NCBI RefSeq assembly: GCF_002952775.1
Contig: NZ_CP025066.1
Span: 1,240,001-1,304,000, forward strand
DNA: 64,000 bases
Source: Halalkaliarchaeum desulfuricum
Lineage (GTDB): Archaea; Halobacteriota; Halobacteria; Halobacteriales; Haloferacaceae
Direction: 5' to 3'
Program-made: the position numbers and the translations under genes
In this document: in pieces, positions 51,595 to 60,566 of the stretch
Position numbering within the stretch: the stretch's first letter is position 1
How the letters are laid out: each line of letters opens with the position of its first letter
Notes under the pieces: model-generated
What the model saw: the letters and a program-made list of their open reading frames with translations, nothing else
Databases searched by the model: none
What the model was told of the DNA's origin: nothing

Positions 51595-51992
51595 GGCTCT
51601 GTCTCCCCTCCGTCGGCCGACTGTACACCGGTTTCTGCGCGGTGCTCGTCGGCCCGTGGCGAAATCAGTTCCCCCGATCCGTCTTCGGCCCTGCTCCAGA
51701 CCGGCGCGTCCTGGAGATACGCCGCCCGGGAGATGGCGTGACTGGCGGTCGGGTTGGTTATGTAAATGAACACGAGTAACAGCAACACCTTGACGACAAC
51801 GTACTGGACGCCGAAGTGCACCGCCGCCGCAGCCACGGCGAAGCCGGCCCCGAGTGTGTCGGCCTTCGCGGCGGCGTGTGCCCGGGTGTAGATGTCCGGC
51901 AGGCGCAAGAGCCCGACCGCGCCGACGAAGGTGAAGAAGACGGCGGCGACGGTGAGCCCGATCACGACCGCAGTCTGGACAGTCATGTTCAC
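51591..51992 (-). CDS. mnhG: Mrp antiporter subunit G
   Basis: A 133-residue protein with three helices and the MnhG pattern FFTFVGAVGLLRLPDIYTRA, HAAAKADTLGAG, then an extra hydrophilic tail rich in Glu. GTG 51992 overlaps the mnhF stop as GTGA; ATG 51986 is an alternative two codons later. Subunit G is needed for antiport but does not itself carry ions. Confidence 0.9.
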   Translation of the reverse strand: MNMTVQTAVVIGLTVAAVFFTFVGAVGLLRLPDIYTRAHAAAKADTLGAGFAVAAAAVHFGVQYVVVKVLLLLVFIYITNPTASHAISRAAYLQDAPVWSRAEDGSGELISPRADEHRAETGVQSADGGETEP

Positions 51993-52267
51993 TCGACCCT
52001 CCCCTCGTGGTAGGTGAACCGGGCGATCGCGAGGCTCAAAAGGAAGTTCAACAGCGCATACACCAGCGCGATGTCGATGTACTCCGGACGACCGAGTCCC
52101 GCAGCGATGAACACGATGACGATCACCGTCGAGGTGCCGATCACGTTCACGCCGATGAGCCGATCCTGGGTGGTGGGTCCGGTCGCGACTCGATAGAACA
52201 CCACGAGGGCCATGAGAATGACGAGTCCGGCAGCACCGAGCATGACGGTCTCGGCGAGTTCACTCAT
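51989..52267 (-). CDS. mnhF: Mrp antiporter subunit F
   Basis: A 92-residue three-helix protein, MSELAETVMLGAAGLVILMA, with VFYRVATGPTTQDRLIGVNVIGT and a helix ending in LLSLAIARFTYHEGRVE, the MnhF pattern. Its start overlaps the end of mnhE by 8 bases (ATGAGTGA), so translation is coupled. Confidence 0.9.
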   Translation of the reverse strand: MSELAETVMLGAAGLVILMALVVFYRVATGPTTQDRLIGVNVIGTSTVIVIVFIAAGLGRPEYIDIALVYALLNFLLSLAIARFTYHEGRVE

Positions 52268-53393
52268 CCTCCGGACCCTCCGTGGTTTGCGCGCCGGTGT
52301 CGGATTCCTCCGTGACTTGCGTGCCGGTGTCGGGTTCCGACGTCGGGACACCCTCGGGTTCCGTCGCGGGATCGATCGGGACCGAACCGACGAGTTCGAC
52401 GACCGCCTGCCGCTCGATCGGACCGGGAAGGTCGAACGCCGACCGACCTTCGAAGACGTACTGGACCGCCCGTTCTCGGTTCCCGTCCAGGAGATCCCGC
52501 CGGGTGCCGGCGGTCATCGAATGCACCACCAGGTCGTTGCCGTCGGCGTCGATCGTGAGCGTCCCCGGCGTGAGCGTGAGACTGTTCGCGAACCCCGTCA
52601 CCGGTAGCCCGCCCGAAAGTGGCGTGTCAATTCTATCCAGATAGGTTTCGAGGGGAAGCGACGGATGCAACACCACGTACGCGATCACGACGTTGGCCTT
52701 GAGGATCTCCCACAGGAGATACGGAACGTACGCGATTCCCCGGATCACGACGAGGACAGCCCGCGCTGGCCGGGGCGTGGTTTCGAAGACCACGTTCCTG
52801 AGGAGTCCGGCAACGACGAGCGCCGTGAGCGCGCCCGTCACCGTCGCGTAGAGGTATCGCTCGCCCGCGACTGCGAGATAGAAGCCGAACGAGAGGAGAA
52901 ACACGCCGCCGAAGCGAACCAGCTCCGCCCGCGATGGAAGCCGCCGATCGACAGCGACCGCGGGACGTTCGTACCGAACGCCCTCGTCTTCGAGCGCGGC
53001 GCCGATCGAGTGGAGGTCGGGGTCGGTCGCGTCGATCGCGTAGTTCGGATCCAGGACGACGAGTCCGATCCCGTGCTCGTCGACGTACCGCCGGATCTCC
53101 TCGGCGTGGTCGGTCGGATCGGCGAGATACCGATCCGGCGCGACGAGAGCGGTGGTGACGGAAACCGACGACGTGGCCGTCTCCCGTGCGCGTTCGGCGG
53201 CCCGGTTCAGCTGGCGGTCGGTGGCCACGTCGACGTCGTCGCGAACGTGGGGCAGAACGCGAATCAGATGTAACGTGACACGGGTGTCCGATTCGACAGC
53301 CCGGTCGTCAGCCCGATCGACTGCGGCGTCGATCACTTCCGGCAACGTCGGGGACTGCGACACTGGCAGGAGGACGTCACTGGGCACGTTCAC
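52260..53393 (-). CDS. mnhE: Mrp antiporter subunit E fused to a universal-stress-like domain
   Basis: A 377-residue protein, first gene of the Mrp operon. Residues 1-145 look like a USP fold (DVLLPVSQSPTLPEVIDAAV, VTLHLIRVLP, RRYVDEHGIGLVVLDPNY). Residues 160-310 are MnhE: FLLSFGFYLAVAGERYLYAT, PYLLWEILKANVVIAYVVLH, LTPGTLTIDADGNDLVVHSM. The tail is a DTGTQVTEES repeat. Normal MnhE is about 160 residues. GTG 53393 is used; another in-frame GTG at 53474 lies just after the predicted transcription start and would add 27 residues. Confidence 0.88.
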   Translation of the reverse strand: MNVPSDVLLPVSQSPTLPEVIDAAVDRADDRAVESDTRVTLHLIRVLPHVRDDVDVATDRQLNRAAERARETATSSVSVTTALVAPDRYLADPTDHAEEIRRYVDEHGIGLVVLDPNYAIDATDPDLHSIGAALEDEGVRYERPAVAVDRRLPSRAELVRFGGVFLLSFGFYLAVAGERYLYATVTGALTALVVAGLLRNVVFETTPRPARAVLVVIRGIAYVPYLLWEILKANVVIAYVVLHPSLPLETYLDRIDTPLSGGLPVTGFANSLTLTPGTLTIDADGNDLVVHSMTAGTRRDLLDGNRERAVQYVFEGRSAFDLPGPIERQAVVELVGSVPIDPATEPEGVPTSEPDTGTQVTEESDTGAQTTEGPEDE

Positions 53394-53500
53394 TGCCGTT
53401 ACCTCGGCGTTCCGGAAAGAGCTGGCGGCGTCTTCCCTGTACGCTGCCGAACCAATGCCGTGTGGACCCCGCACATACGTGTTGGTTCGCAGAAACGTGT

Positions 53501-53508
53501 CATATACG
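53501..53508 (-). promoter_or_regulatory. TATA box of the Mrp operon
   Basis: CGTATATG on the minus strand, followed after about 25 bp by the expected transcription start. The leader to the GTG at 53393 would be about 85 nt, unusually long for this genome. Confidence 0.55.
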
Positions 53509-53525
53509 TTTCGTCGATTCCCACT

Positions 53526-53573
53526 GGACTGTCCTGAACTTTCGTCGAACACCTCTCACGTCCTACAAAATAC
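53526..53573. repeat. Dispersed 48-bp element, copy A
   Basis: 42 of 48 positions match copy B at 58230-58277; the shared core reads CCTCTCACGTCCT, then CAAAATAC. It sits about 20 bp upstream of the Mrp TATA box. Confidence 0.75.
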
Positions 53574-53831
53574 AGGCCCACACACCAGAATTCAGTCAGG
53601 TGATGACGATCGCAGTCGCGCGGAATCTCGCGGCCCATTTGCCCACCCGTCGCGGGCGCGAGCAGTCGTTTTCGATCCCGGCGGAGGTCCACCGCGAGGA
53701 ACACAGTCACAAGTCGGCGTGATCGCTCCTCGGAACGGTCGAGGATCGATGGCCTCCAAGCGCGTGGTCGACCGAAGCCGATGATTGACCGCTTACCATT
53801 ATTACCGTTCCCGGAGTAGTTCCGAATATCC

Positions 53832-55745
53832 GTGTCACGAGTTCACTTGTCCAGGCTCGTGCTGGTCGCGGCCGTCTGCATCGGGCTCATCGCCGGCGGC
53901 GGCGCGGTCGCGAGCGACGCCGGCGTCGTGGTTGTGTTGTCCGACGATACGCTGGTCGCAGGCGAAGAGGCGACACTGGACCTCCAGATCGTCAACCGAG
54001 AAACCGTCGCCGGCGAGACGATGCAGGGTACCACAGTCGAGGTCGACGCCGGCGACGCGCCGCTCACCGTGCGGACCGCAGAGCGATCGCTGGGCAACGT
54101 GCCGACCGGGGCCTCTCGGACGGCCCCTTTCGATGTCGTCGTCGACGAAAACGCGACGCCGGGAACCTACGACCTCGAGGTGACGGTTACCTACCGAACG
54201 ATCGAGGATGACGGCGAGGTCGTCCCCGAGGCGACCACCGAGACCGAGACGATCGATCTCGAGGTGACGATCGAAGAGCGCGCCCGCTTTGCGGTCGTGA
54301 ACGCGACCACCGACGTCCACGTCGGCGAGCCGGGAGCGATCGAACTCGAGTTGAAGAACGTCGGCACCGAGACGGCTCGGAATGCCACCGTCGAGGTCCA
54401 GTCGATCGATCCGGGACTCCAGATTGGCGGCGGTACGACGTTCACCCGGACATTTAGCGGCGAATGGGCCGTCGATGAGACCCGAACGGTGCGGCTCGCG
54501 ACGCGCGCCACAGACGACACCGAAGCCCGGGTCCACGCGCTCGATGTCACGGTTCGGTTCTACGACTCCCTCGGGGTTCGCCGCTCCGACGATGTCCACG
54601 AGCCGGGCGTGGAGGTGGGGCCCGAACAGGAGTTCGCGGTCGGGAACGTGACCAGCACGCTCCGAGTTGGCGAGGACGGCCGGGTGGACGCCACGATCCG
54701 TAACGAGGGCAACCGGTCGCTGGAGAACGTCGTGGCGATCCTGGCGTCGCCGAATCCGAACGTCGACGTCCGGGACACAGAATCGTCGGTCGGCACACTC
54801 GAACCTGGCGAACAACGCGATATCTCCTTCCGCGTTCGACTCGACGACGGTGCCGACCCCGACGAGCGTCTCCTCCCGCTTGCAGTCCGGTATCGAACAC
54901 CCGGCGGGGACGTCGTCGTTGGCGATCCAGTTGACGTCGTTGACGTCGCGGTGGCGCCCAAACAGGAGTTCGCTGTCGAGGATGTCACGAGCACGCTCCA
55001 GGTCGGCAAGGACGGCCGGGTGAACGCCACGATCCGTAACGAGGCGAACCGAACGATCGAGGGAGTGGTAGCGATCGTCGAGTCGCCGAATCCGAACATC
55101 GCCGTCCGCGATCCGGAGTGGTACGTGGGGACGCTCGGTCCGGGCGAGCAACGCGATATCTCCTTCCGCGTGGGGCTCCGAGAGGACGCCGAACCCGGCG
55201 AGCGCGCGCTCCCGCTCGTGGTCCGGTATCGGACCCCCTACGCCGACAACCTCCTCAGCGATCAGATCGACGTCCCGGTGATCGTCGCAGAGAAGATCGA
55301 ACCGTTCGAGGTCGAGGCGATAAGCCGAACGATAACCCAGGGCGAGGAGATCACCTATCGCGTCGAGATCCGGAACGCCGGCGACGAGCGGTACACGGAC
55401 ATCGAGGCGCAGTTGTTCGCCACTCCGCCACTCGCCGTGACCGACGGCGAGGCATACGTCCCGGGTCTTGCTCCGGGTGAATCGACAGAGATCGCTTTCG
55501 GACTGGAGGCCGAAGACGACGCGACGCCGACGACGTACTCGGTGTCGATTGACTTCCGCTACGAGGACGAGATCGGCGACCGCCACCTCACTGATCGACA
55601 GCGGCTGCCGGTCGACGTCCTCGAGAGCGAACCCTCCCCGATCGTCTTTGTCGCCGTCGCCGCGCTGCTCGTTGGGGTTTTCGCTCTCGCCTACTGGCAG
55701 CGCGAACGCCTCCGGCGAGTGATCGACGACCTCGGACCCGAGTGA
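53832..55745 (+). CDS. Secreted COG1361/S-layer-like protein with tandem beta domains
   Basis: A 637-residue protein with a signal peptide (residues 5-28), about four to five immunoglobulin-like (CARDB/NEW3) domains and a C-terminal membrane helix (about 610-630) followed by a basic anchor RERLRR. Two central domains are near copies of each other, each beginning QEFAVxxVTSTLxVGxDGRV and having PGEQRDISFRV. It starts at GTG 53832. The next gene is an RND/MMPL protein six bases downstream, a pair seen repeatedly in haloarchaea, so the two probably form one export or surface system. Confidence 0.85.
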   Translation: MSRVHLSRLVLVAAVCIGLIAGGGAVASDAGVVVVLSDDTLVAGEEATLDLQIVNRETVAGETMQGTTVEVDAGDAPLTVRTAERSLGNVPTGASRTAPFDVVVDENATPGTYDLEVTVTYRTIEDDGEVVPEATTETETIDLEVTIEERARFAVVNATTDVHVGEPGAIELELKNVGTETARNATVEVQSIDPGLQIGGGTTFTRTFSGEWAVDETRTVRLATRATDDTEARVHALDVTVRFYDSLGVRRSDDVHEPGVEVGPEQEFAVGNVTSTLRVGEDGRVDATIRNEGNRSLENVVAILASPNPNVDVRDTESSVGTLEPGEQRDISFRVRLDDGADPDERLLPLAVRYRTPGGDVVVGDPVDVVDVAVAPKQEFAVEDVTSTLQVGKDGRVNATIRNEANRTIEGVVAIVESPNPNIAVRDPEWYVGTLGPGEQRDISFRVGLREDAEPGERALPLVVRYRTPYADNLLSDQIDVPVIVAEKIEPFEVEAISRTITQGEEITYRVEIRNAGDERYTDIEAQLFATPPLAVTDGEAYVPGLAPGESTEIAFGLEAEDDATPTTYSVSIDFRYEDEIGDRHLTDRQRLPVDVLESEPSPIVFVAVAALLVGVFALAYWQRERLRRVIDDLGPE

Positions 55746-55751
55746 CTACCG

Positions 55752-58166
55752 ATGAGGGGGCGTCCAGCCGGACGGATCGCCGACGAAATTGTCGGTCGAC
55801 CCGGCCGGATCGCGCTCGCGTTCCTCGTCGTGACGGTGCTTCTTGCCCCCGGGGTTGCGCTGATGGAGACCGAACCCGGAACCGAACCGTTCACCGAGGC
55901 GGTTCCGGAGGCGGACGCGCTCGAACAGGTCACACTCCGATTCGAACCGACGTTCGGCCCGGACGAACCGACGACACAGATCATCCAGTACGAAGAGCGG
56001 AACGCGCTCTCGCGGGAAGCGCTGTCGACGCAGTTGCGGGTCGTCGAACAGTTGCGGGACCGCGAGGAGCTCCGTGTCATCGAGACGACGTCCCCGGCGG
56101 GGATCGTCGCAGCCGAGCTCGACCCCACCGCCGACACGACGAAACAGAAGCGAGAGGCGATAGAGGGGGCGACACAGTCAGATCTCGAGGGAGCAATTCG
56201 GGCGGCGAGCGACGATCCTGTCTTCACGTCGATCGTCAGCGAGGACTTCAGCCCGGAGGCGGGTGAGGCGTCCGCGGCGATTGTCGTCACAACCCACGCG
56301 ATCCCGGCCGGCGACGAGGTGTTGATCGACCTCCAGCACGACGTCACCGAAACCGTAGAGGGGGTCGACCGGCGGCTGCTCGTGTTCGGATCCGGCATCG
56401 TCGAGGCGGAGTTCCGGGCAATCATCTTCGACTCGCTCGCGATCGTGATTCCCGTTGCCGCGGTCGTCATCCTCGGTCTGTTGCTCGCGGCCTACCGCGA
56501 TCCGTTCGACCTCGCGCTCGGTCTAACCGCGATCGTGATGACGGTCGTCTGGACGTTCGGCGTCGCAGGGTACGTGGGGCTGCCGTTCAACCAGATGTTG
56601 ATCGCCGTCCCGATCCTCTTGCTCGCAATCGGGATCGACTTCGGTATCCACATGATCGATCGCTACCGCGAGAAGCGAATCGAGGGGAGGTCGATCGCGG
56701 AGTCGATGCGGACGACGGCCGCCAACCTGCTCGTCGCGTACGGCCTCATCGCCGGCACGACCGTGATCGGGTTCGGCGCGAACGTCACGAGCGAACTTCA
56801 GCCGATCCGGGAGTTCGGAGTCGTCACCGCGATCGGGATGATCTTCACGCTGCTGATTTTCGGTATCTACCTCCCCGCTGCCAAAGTGTGGCTCGACCGC
56901 CGCCGCGAGGCGCTCGCGCTTCCCGAGTTCGATTCCAGCCCGATCGCCGGCGGCGAGTCGACGCTCGGACGGTGGCTCGAGGCGGCCGCGATCCCCGCAC
57001 GCACCGCGCCGGTCGCGTTTCTCCTTGCGGCGTTGCTTTTGACCGGAGCGGCGGCTGGTTACGGCGCCGGCGTGGACACGACGTTCGACGTCGACGACTT
57101 CCTCCCGGCGGAGGAACAGCCGGAGTACGTTCACTACTTCCCGGGTCCGATGCAGCCGTCGGAGTACACGATCACGCGATCGATCAACGTGATAGAAGAC
57201 GAGTTCGTCGCCGGCGAGGAGGACACGATTACGATACACTTACGGACAGATATGACCGACGACGACGCGCTCCGTCGTCTCGTGCGCGTCGAGGAGAACC
57301 CGCCGGACTCGTTCGTCGAGGTCGACGGCTCCGCACAGAGCCAGTCGATTCTCGTTCCGATCGCGCTCGCGGCCGAGGAGAATCCGCGGATCGCCGTACT
57401 CGTTTCGCGGAACGATCGGACAGGCGACGGGATCCCCGACCGGAACCTCGATGCGGTGTACGACGAGGTGTTCGACTCGGAGTACGGCGACCTTGCCCGC
57501 GAGTACCTCACCGAGGACCGCGACGAGACACGGATCATCATCAGCGTGCGAAGCGAGGCAACCACAGAGGAGGTGACCGAGGACGCCCGCGCGTTCGTCA
57601 ACCGGTACCGGGGCGAAGCCGTCGCGACCGGCCAGATCATCATCAACCAGTCCGTGGCCGAGGAAATCTTCGACACCGCCGTCGAGAGTTTCTTCGGGGC
57701 GATCATCGTCGACGGCATCTTTCTGATTCTCCTCTACTGGATACTGACCAGGCGGGCGTCGCTTGGCCTGCTCGCGTTGCTTCCGATCGCGGTCACCGTC
57801 GCCCTCCTGACTGCCACCATGCGCGTTCTGGGAATCCCGTTCAACGCGCTCTCGACGACGATTCTCGCGATATCGATCGGACTCGGCGTCGACTACACCG
57901 TCCACTTCACCCATCGGTATCACATCGAGTCACAGTCGACCGACGACCCCATCGAAGCGATCGAGACGACGCTCCGGGGGACCGGCGGCGCGCTGACGGG
58001 GACAATGTTGACGACAACACTCGGTCTCGGATCGCTTGTCCTGGCGATCACCCCGATCCTCGGCCAGTTCGGCCTGCTGACGGGACTGAGCATCATCTAC
58101 TCGTATCTGACCGCCCACCTGCTGTTGCCGTCCCTCGTGGTGGTTCTCGAACGCATTCGAGGTTGA
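55752..58166 (+). CDS. RND/MMPL-family membrane transporter
   Basis: An 804-residue RND-type protein with two similar halves: a first helix, a large extracellular loop, then five or six helices. GIDFGIHMIDRYREKRIEGR and GLGVDYTVHFTHRYHIESQS are the two paired RND motifs (SSD-like, with membrane Asp residues). It would move lipids or other hydrophobic molecules using the proton gradient. It starts six bases after the COG1361 gene and is probably co-transcribed with it. Confidence 0.9.
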   Translation: MRGRPAGRIADEIVGRPGRIALAFLVVTVLLAPGVALMETEPGTEPFTEAVPEADALEQVTLRFEPTFGPDEPTTQIIQYEERNALSREALSTQLRVVEQLRDREELRVIETTSPAGIVAAELDPTADTTKQKREAIEGATQSDLEGAIRAASDDPVFTSIVSEDFSPEAGEASAAIVVTTHAIPAGDEVLIDLQHDVTETVEGVDRRLLVFGSGIVEAEFRAIIFDSLAIVIPVAAVVILGLLLAAYRDPFDLALGLTAIVMTVVWTFGVAGYVGLPFNQMLIAVPILLLAIGIDFGIHMIDRYREKRIEGRSIAESMRTTAANLLVAYGLIAGTTVIGFGANVTSELQPIREFGVVTAIGMIFTLLIFGIYLPAAKVWLDRRREALALPEFDSSPIAGGESTLGRWLEAAAIPARTAPVAFLLAALLLTGAAAGYGAGVDTTFDVDDFLPAEEQPEYVHYFPGPMQPSEYTITRSINVIEDEFVAGEEDTITIHLRTDMTDDDALRRLVRVEENPPDSFVEVDGSAQSQSILVPIALAAEENPRIAVLVSRNDRTGDGIPDRNLDAVYDEVFDSEYGDLAREYLTEDRDETRIIISVRSEATTEEVTEDARAFVNRYRGEAVATGQIIINQSVAEEIFDTAVESFFGAIIVDGIFLILLYWILTRRASLGLLALLPIAVTVALLTATMRVLGIPFNALSTTILAISIGLGVDYTVHFTHRYHIESQSTDDPIEAIETTLRGTGGALTGTMLTTTLGLGSLVLAITPILGQFGLLTGLSIIYSYLTAHLLLPSLVVVLERIRG

Positions 58167-58229
58167 TGTGAGCGTGTTCGATCCTCGAAATAGCCGAGAT
58201 CGACGGTCGGAAGCGATCACGAACACACC

Positions 58230-58277
58230 GGACTCTCCCGGACTTTCGTCAAACTCCTCTCACGTCCTGCAAAATAC
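58230..58277. repeat. Dispersed 48-bp element, copy B
   Basis: Matches copy A (53526-53573) at 42 of 48 positions in the same orientation. It lies in the gap after the RND gene. Confidence 0.75.
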
Positions 58278-58300
58278 GCCTGAAGTCGCTCGGACCACCC

Positions 58301-58380
58301 ACCCGGAGATCTCAGACGACCCACCCGGAGATCTCAGACGACCCACCCGGAGATCTCAGACGTCCCATCCGGAGATAGCG
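58301..58380. repeat. 22-bp tandem repeats overlapping a gene 3' end
   Basis: Three near-perfect copies (58301-58322, 58323-58344, 58345-58366) of ACCCGGAGATCTCAGACGAC plus two bases, and a degraded fourth. The third and fourth copies encode the last codons and stop of the lipoprotein gene on the minus strand. Confidence 0.85.
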
Positions 58381-59315
58381 ATCCGGTGCCACTCTCCCTC
58401 GTAGCGAACGTACTCGAGATCGCCGGCAACCTCCGATTCCAGCTCGGAGAGGTATGCCTGGAGGGCATTTGCAGCCTCCTGGTTCGGATCCACCTCACCC
58501 TCGTCGCCGGGATCGTCGTCGCACACTTCCAGCCGGCCGTCCTCCTCGCGGGCAGTCAGGAGGAGTTGTTCGACCTCCTCGGGCGGCGAATCCATCGACG
58601 TTCCCCGTTCGGCGAGGATCACGTCGGCAAACTCCTCCGTGTCGCCCGCGACGTGTTCGGCGGCGTACGCGAGGCGGCGTGCGGACGCCGTTCCCCCGCC
58701 CACGTCGTCGATCGCGAAGTGGCCCTCGTCGACTCCGAGATACGACTCCTCGATCCCCGCCGTCAGGTGTGAGTCAGCTTCGGCGTCCGGATCGAGATAG
58801 CCGGCGACGAACGGGCGGGATTCGAAACCGCGATCGCGCTCCCGGACCGCGAACAGTTCGGGCTGGTAGTCGACGGCCTCGCCCACCCGGAGTCGGTCCT
58901 GGAACGGGAGCTCCGCGTACGAAAGCGTATCAGCCGGCACCGGATCCGAAGGAACGTCCTCGTCTCTGCGGAGGCGGTACTGTGGGCCCGTCACCTCCCC
59001 GTCGGTGACGACCGTCGAGGTGAATTCGTAGTAGTCGTTCCCGGATCGGTAGTAGGTCAGCCATCCCAGCGGGTCGCGGTACGTGGTCTCGACCTCGACA
59101 TCGCCGGCGGCGAGCACTCGGTCGACGAGGGTTTCCAGGAGTTCTGGGCGGTCCTCCGTCGCGGGGGCGGCTTCGCGGTCGGCAATGTCGTCGGGATCGA
59201 CGGGAGTGAAGATGACGGTCCGACCCTGCGAGCAACCCCCACCGACGGAGAGACAGCCGGCGAGGCCGGCAGTCGACGCGGCAGCGACACTGGACAGGAG
59301 GGCACGGCGGCGCAT
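58356..59315 (-). CDS. Lipoprotein of unknown function
   Basis: A 319-residue exported protein. MRRRALLSSVAAASTAGLAG is a twin-arginine-like signal followed by the lipobox Cys (AGC). The rest is acidic and soluble with YYRSGNDYYEFTSTVVTDGE and FAVRERDRGFESRPFVAGYL, and no known catalytic motif. The C-terminus is encoded by a repeat (58301-58380). It is convergent with the RND gene and monocistronic. Confidence 0.8.
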   Translation of the reverse strand: MRRRALLSSVAAASTAGLAGCLSVGGGCSQGRTVIFTPVDPDDIADREAAPATEDRPELLETLVDRVLAAGDVEVETTYRDPLGWLTYYRSGNDYYEFTSTVVTDGEVTGPQYRLRRDEDVPSDPVPADTLSYAELPFQDRLRVGEAVDYQPELFAVRERDRGFESRPFVAGYLDPDAEADSHLTAGIEESYLGVDEGHFAIDDVGGGTASARRLAYAAEHVAGDTEEFADVILAERGTSMDSPPEEVEQLLLTAREEDGRLEVCDDDPGDEGEVDPNQEAANALQAYLSELESEVAGDLEYVRYEGEWHRIAISGWDV

Positions 59316-59500
59316 AGTCGGAGTTCGATCCAGGGATACGAGTGTCTTGTGTCGAAAGCGGCTTCGGGATCCGGGCTGCGATAACCGAAGACAAGTTCGG
59401 TACTGAGGGACACCGTTCCGGCGCTACCCGAAGAGAGCCATTCGATCCGTCCGATCATCTTCGCCGAAATCCTTACCACCCGACCGGGAGACCGGCTCCC

Positions 59501-60430
59501 ATGAACCTCGAACGAATCGGCGTCGACGAATCGGTTTCGACAGTGTTTCCGCCGGAAAAGCTGGTCGAGGCACTCTCGGGTCTCCCGGTCGAGGTCGAAC
59601 GGGTCGACGGGAGCCCGGACTCGCTGGCCGACTGCCAGGCCGTGGTTACGTTCGTGAACCGCGAGGCGTTTCTCGATCTCGAGTGGGTCCACTCGATCCA
59701 GGCCGGCGTCGATCGGTTCTCCCGCGAGCGGTTCGAGGAGGCCGGCGTCGTCCTCTCGAACAGCACCGGGATCCACGGCGACGCGATCGGCGAGACGGTC
59801 GCGACGCAGGTGCTCATGCTCGCCCGACGGTTCCACGTCCACGTCGCGAACCAGCGACGGCGCGAGTGGTCACAGCCGGGGTGGGACGACGCCTGGACGG
59901 TCGCCGGGGAGCAGGCCTGCGTCGTCGGCCTCGGCGGACTCGGGCGCGGGATCGTCGACCGATTGACCGGGCTCGGCATCGACGTCGTCGGCGTCCGCCG
60001 GACGCCCACGCCGGAGCCGGGAGTCGACCGCGTGTATCCTGCAGAGAGACTCCACGACGGGATCGCAGACGCCCGGTTCGTCGTCCTCGCAGTCCCGCTC
60101 GTCGAGGAGACCCGGAACCTGTTCGACGACGAGGTGCTGTCGGCGATGCGGGAGGACGCCTACCTCGTCAACGTCGCCCGCGGGGGCGTCGTCGATCAGT
60201 CGGCGCTGGTAGACGCTCTCGAGAGCGGTGAGATCGCCGGAGCCGCACTCGACGTCTTCGAAACCGAACCACTCCCCGAGTCATCACCGCTCTGGGAGAT
60301 GGACGACGTGATCGTTTCGCCTCACTGCGGGGCATTCATCGACGAGTACTACCGGCACATTGCAGCGATCGTTCGCGAGAGCGTCCGCCGAGTGCAGACC
60401 GGCGACGAGCCGGCAAACCGAGTGTTTTGA
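59501..60430 (+). CDS. D-2-hydroxyacid dehydrogenase
   Basis: A 309-residue NAD-dependent dehydrogenase. The Rossmann GxGxxG is in ACVVGLGGLGRGIVDRL (about residues 138-154). Catalytic residues fit the family: an Arg in NVARGGVVDQSALVDAL, a Glu in DVFETEPLP and a His in VIVSPHCGAF. Substrate cannot be given; phosphoglycerate, lactate and glyoxylate enzymes share this fold. The start at 59501 has a GAAATCCTTACC box about 30 bp upstream. Confidence 0.9.
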   Translation: MNLERIGVDESVSTVFPPEKLVEALSGLPVEVERVDGSPDSLADCQAVVTFVNREAFLDLEWVHSIQAGVDRFSRERFEEAGVVLSNSTGIHGDAIGETVATQVLMLARRFHVHVANQRRREWSQPGWDDAWTVAGEQACVVGLGGLGRGIVDRLTGLGIDVVGVRRTPTPEPGVDRVYPAERLHDGIADARFVVLAVPLVEETRNLFDDEVLSAMREDAYLVNVARGGVVDQSALVDALESGEIAGAALDVFETEPLPESSPLWEMDDVIVSPHCGAFIDEYYRHIAAIVRESVRRVQTGDEPANRVF

Positions 60431-60532
60431 ACACTTCCGTGCCCAGAGGCGTTATTTAAAGGGCTATCCGGACATGATCGCCATCACTTAAAAGATGAAT
60501 AGTCCCGAACGGGTCAAGGAGGGACAAAGCAA

Positions 60533-60541
60533 CGTTTAAGG
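60533..60541 (+). promoter_or_regulatory. TATA box of tRNA-Val
   Basis: CGTTTAAGG ends about 26 bp before the tRNA 5' end. A TTATTTAAAGG (60451-60461) and a CTTAAAAG (60486-60493) further upstream are weaker candidates. Confidence 0.55.
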
Positions 60542-60566
60542 CCGGACATCGGATACCAACAGGTAC

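Larger units (their letters stand above)
53394..53831. other. Divergent intergenic region upstream of the Mrp operon and the COG1361 gene
   Basis: It holds the Mrp TATA box (53501-53508), one copy of a 48-bp dispersed element (53526-53573), and a CCATTATTACC box (about 53798-53808) before the gene at 53832. Between 53574 and 53790 I see nothing convincing; the reading frames there lack protein-like composition. Confidence 0.65.

Noticed and set aside
53399-53722. Small frames upstream of the Mrp operon
   Set aside because: They cover the promoter and the dispersed element and look basic and unstructured.
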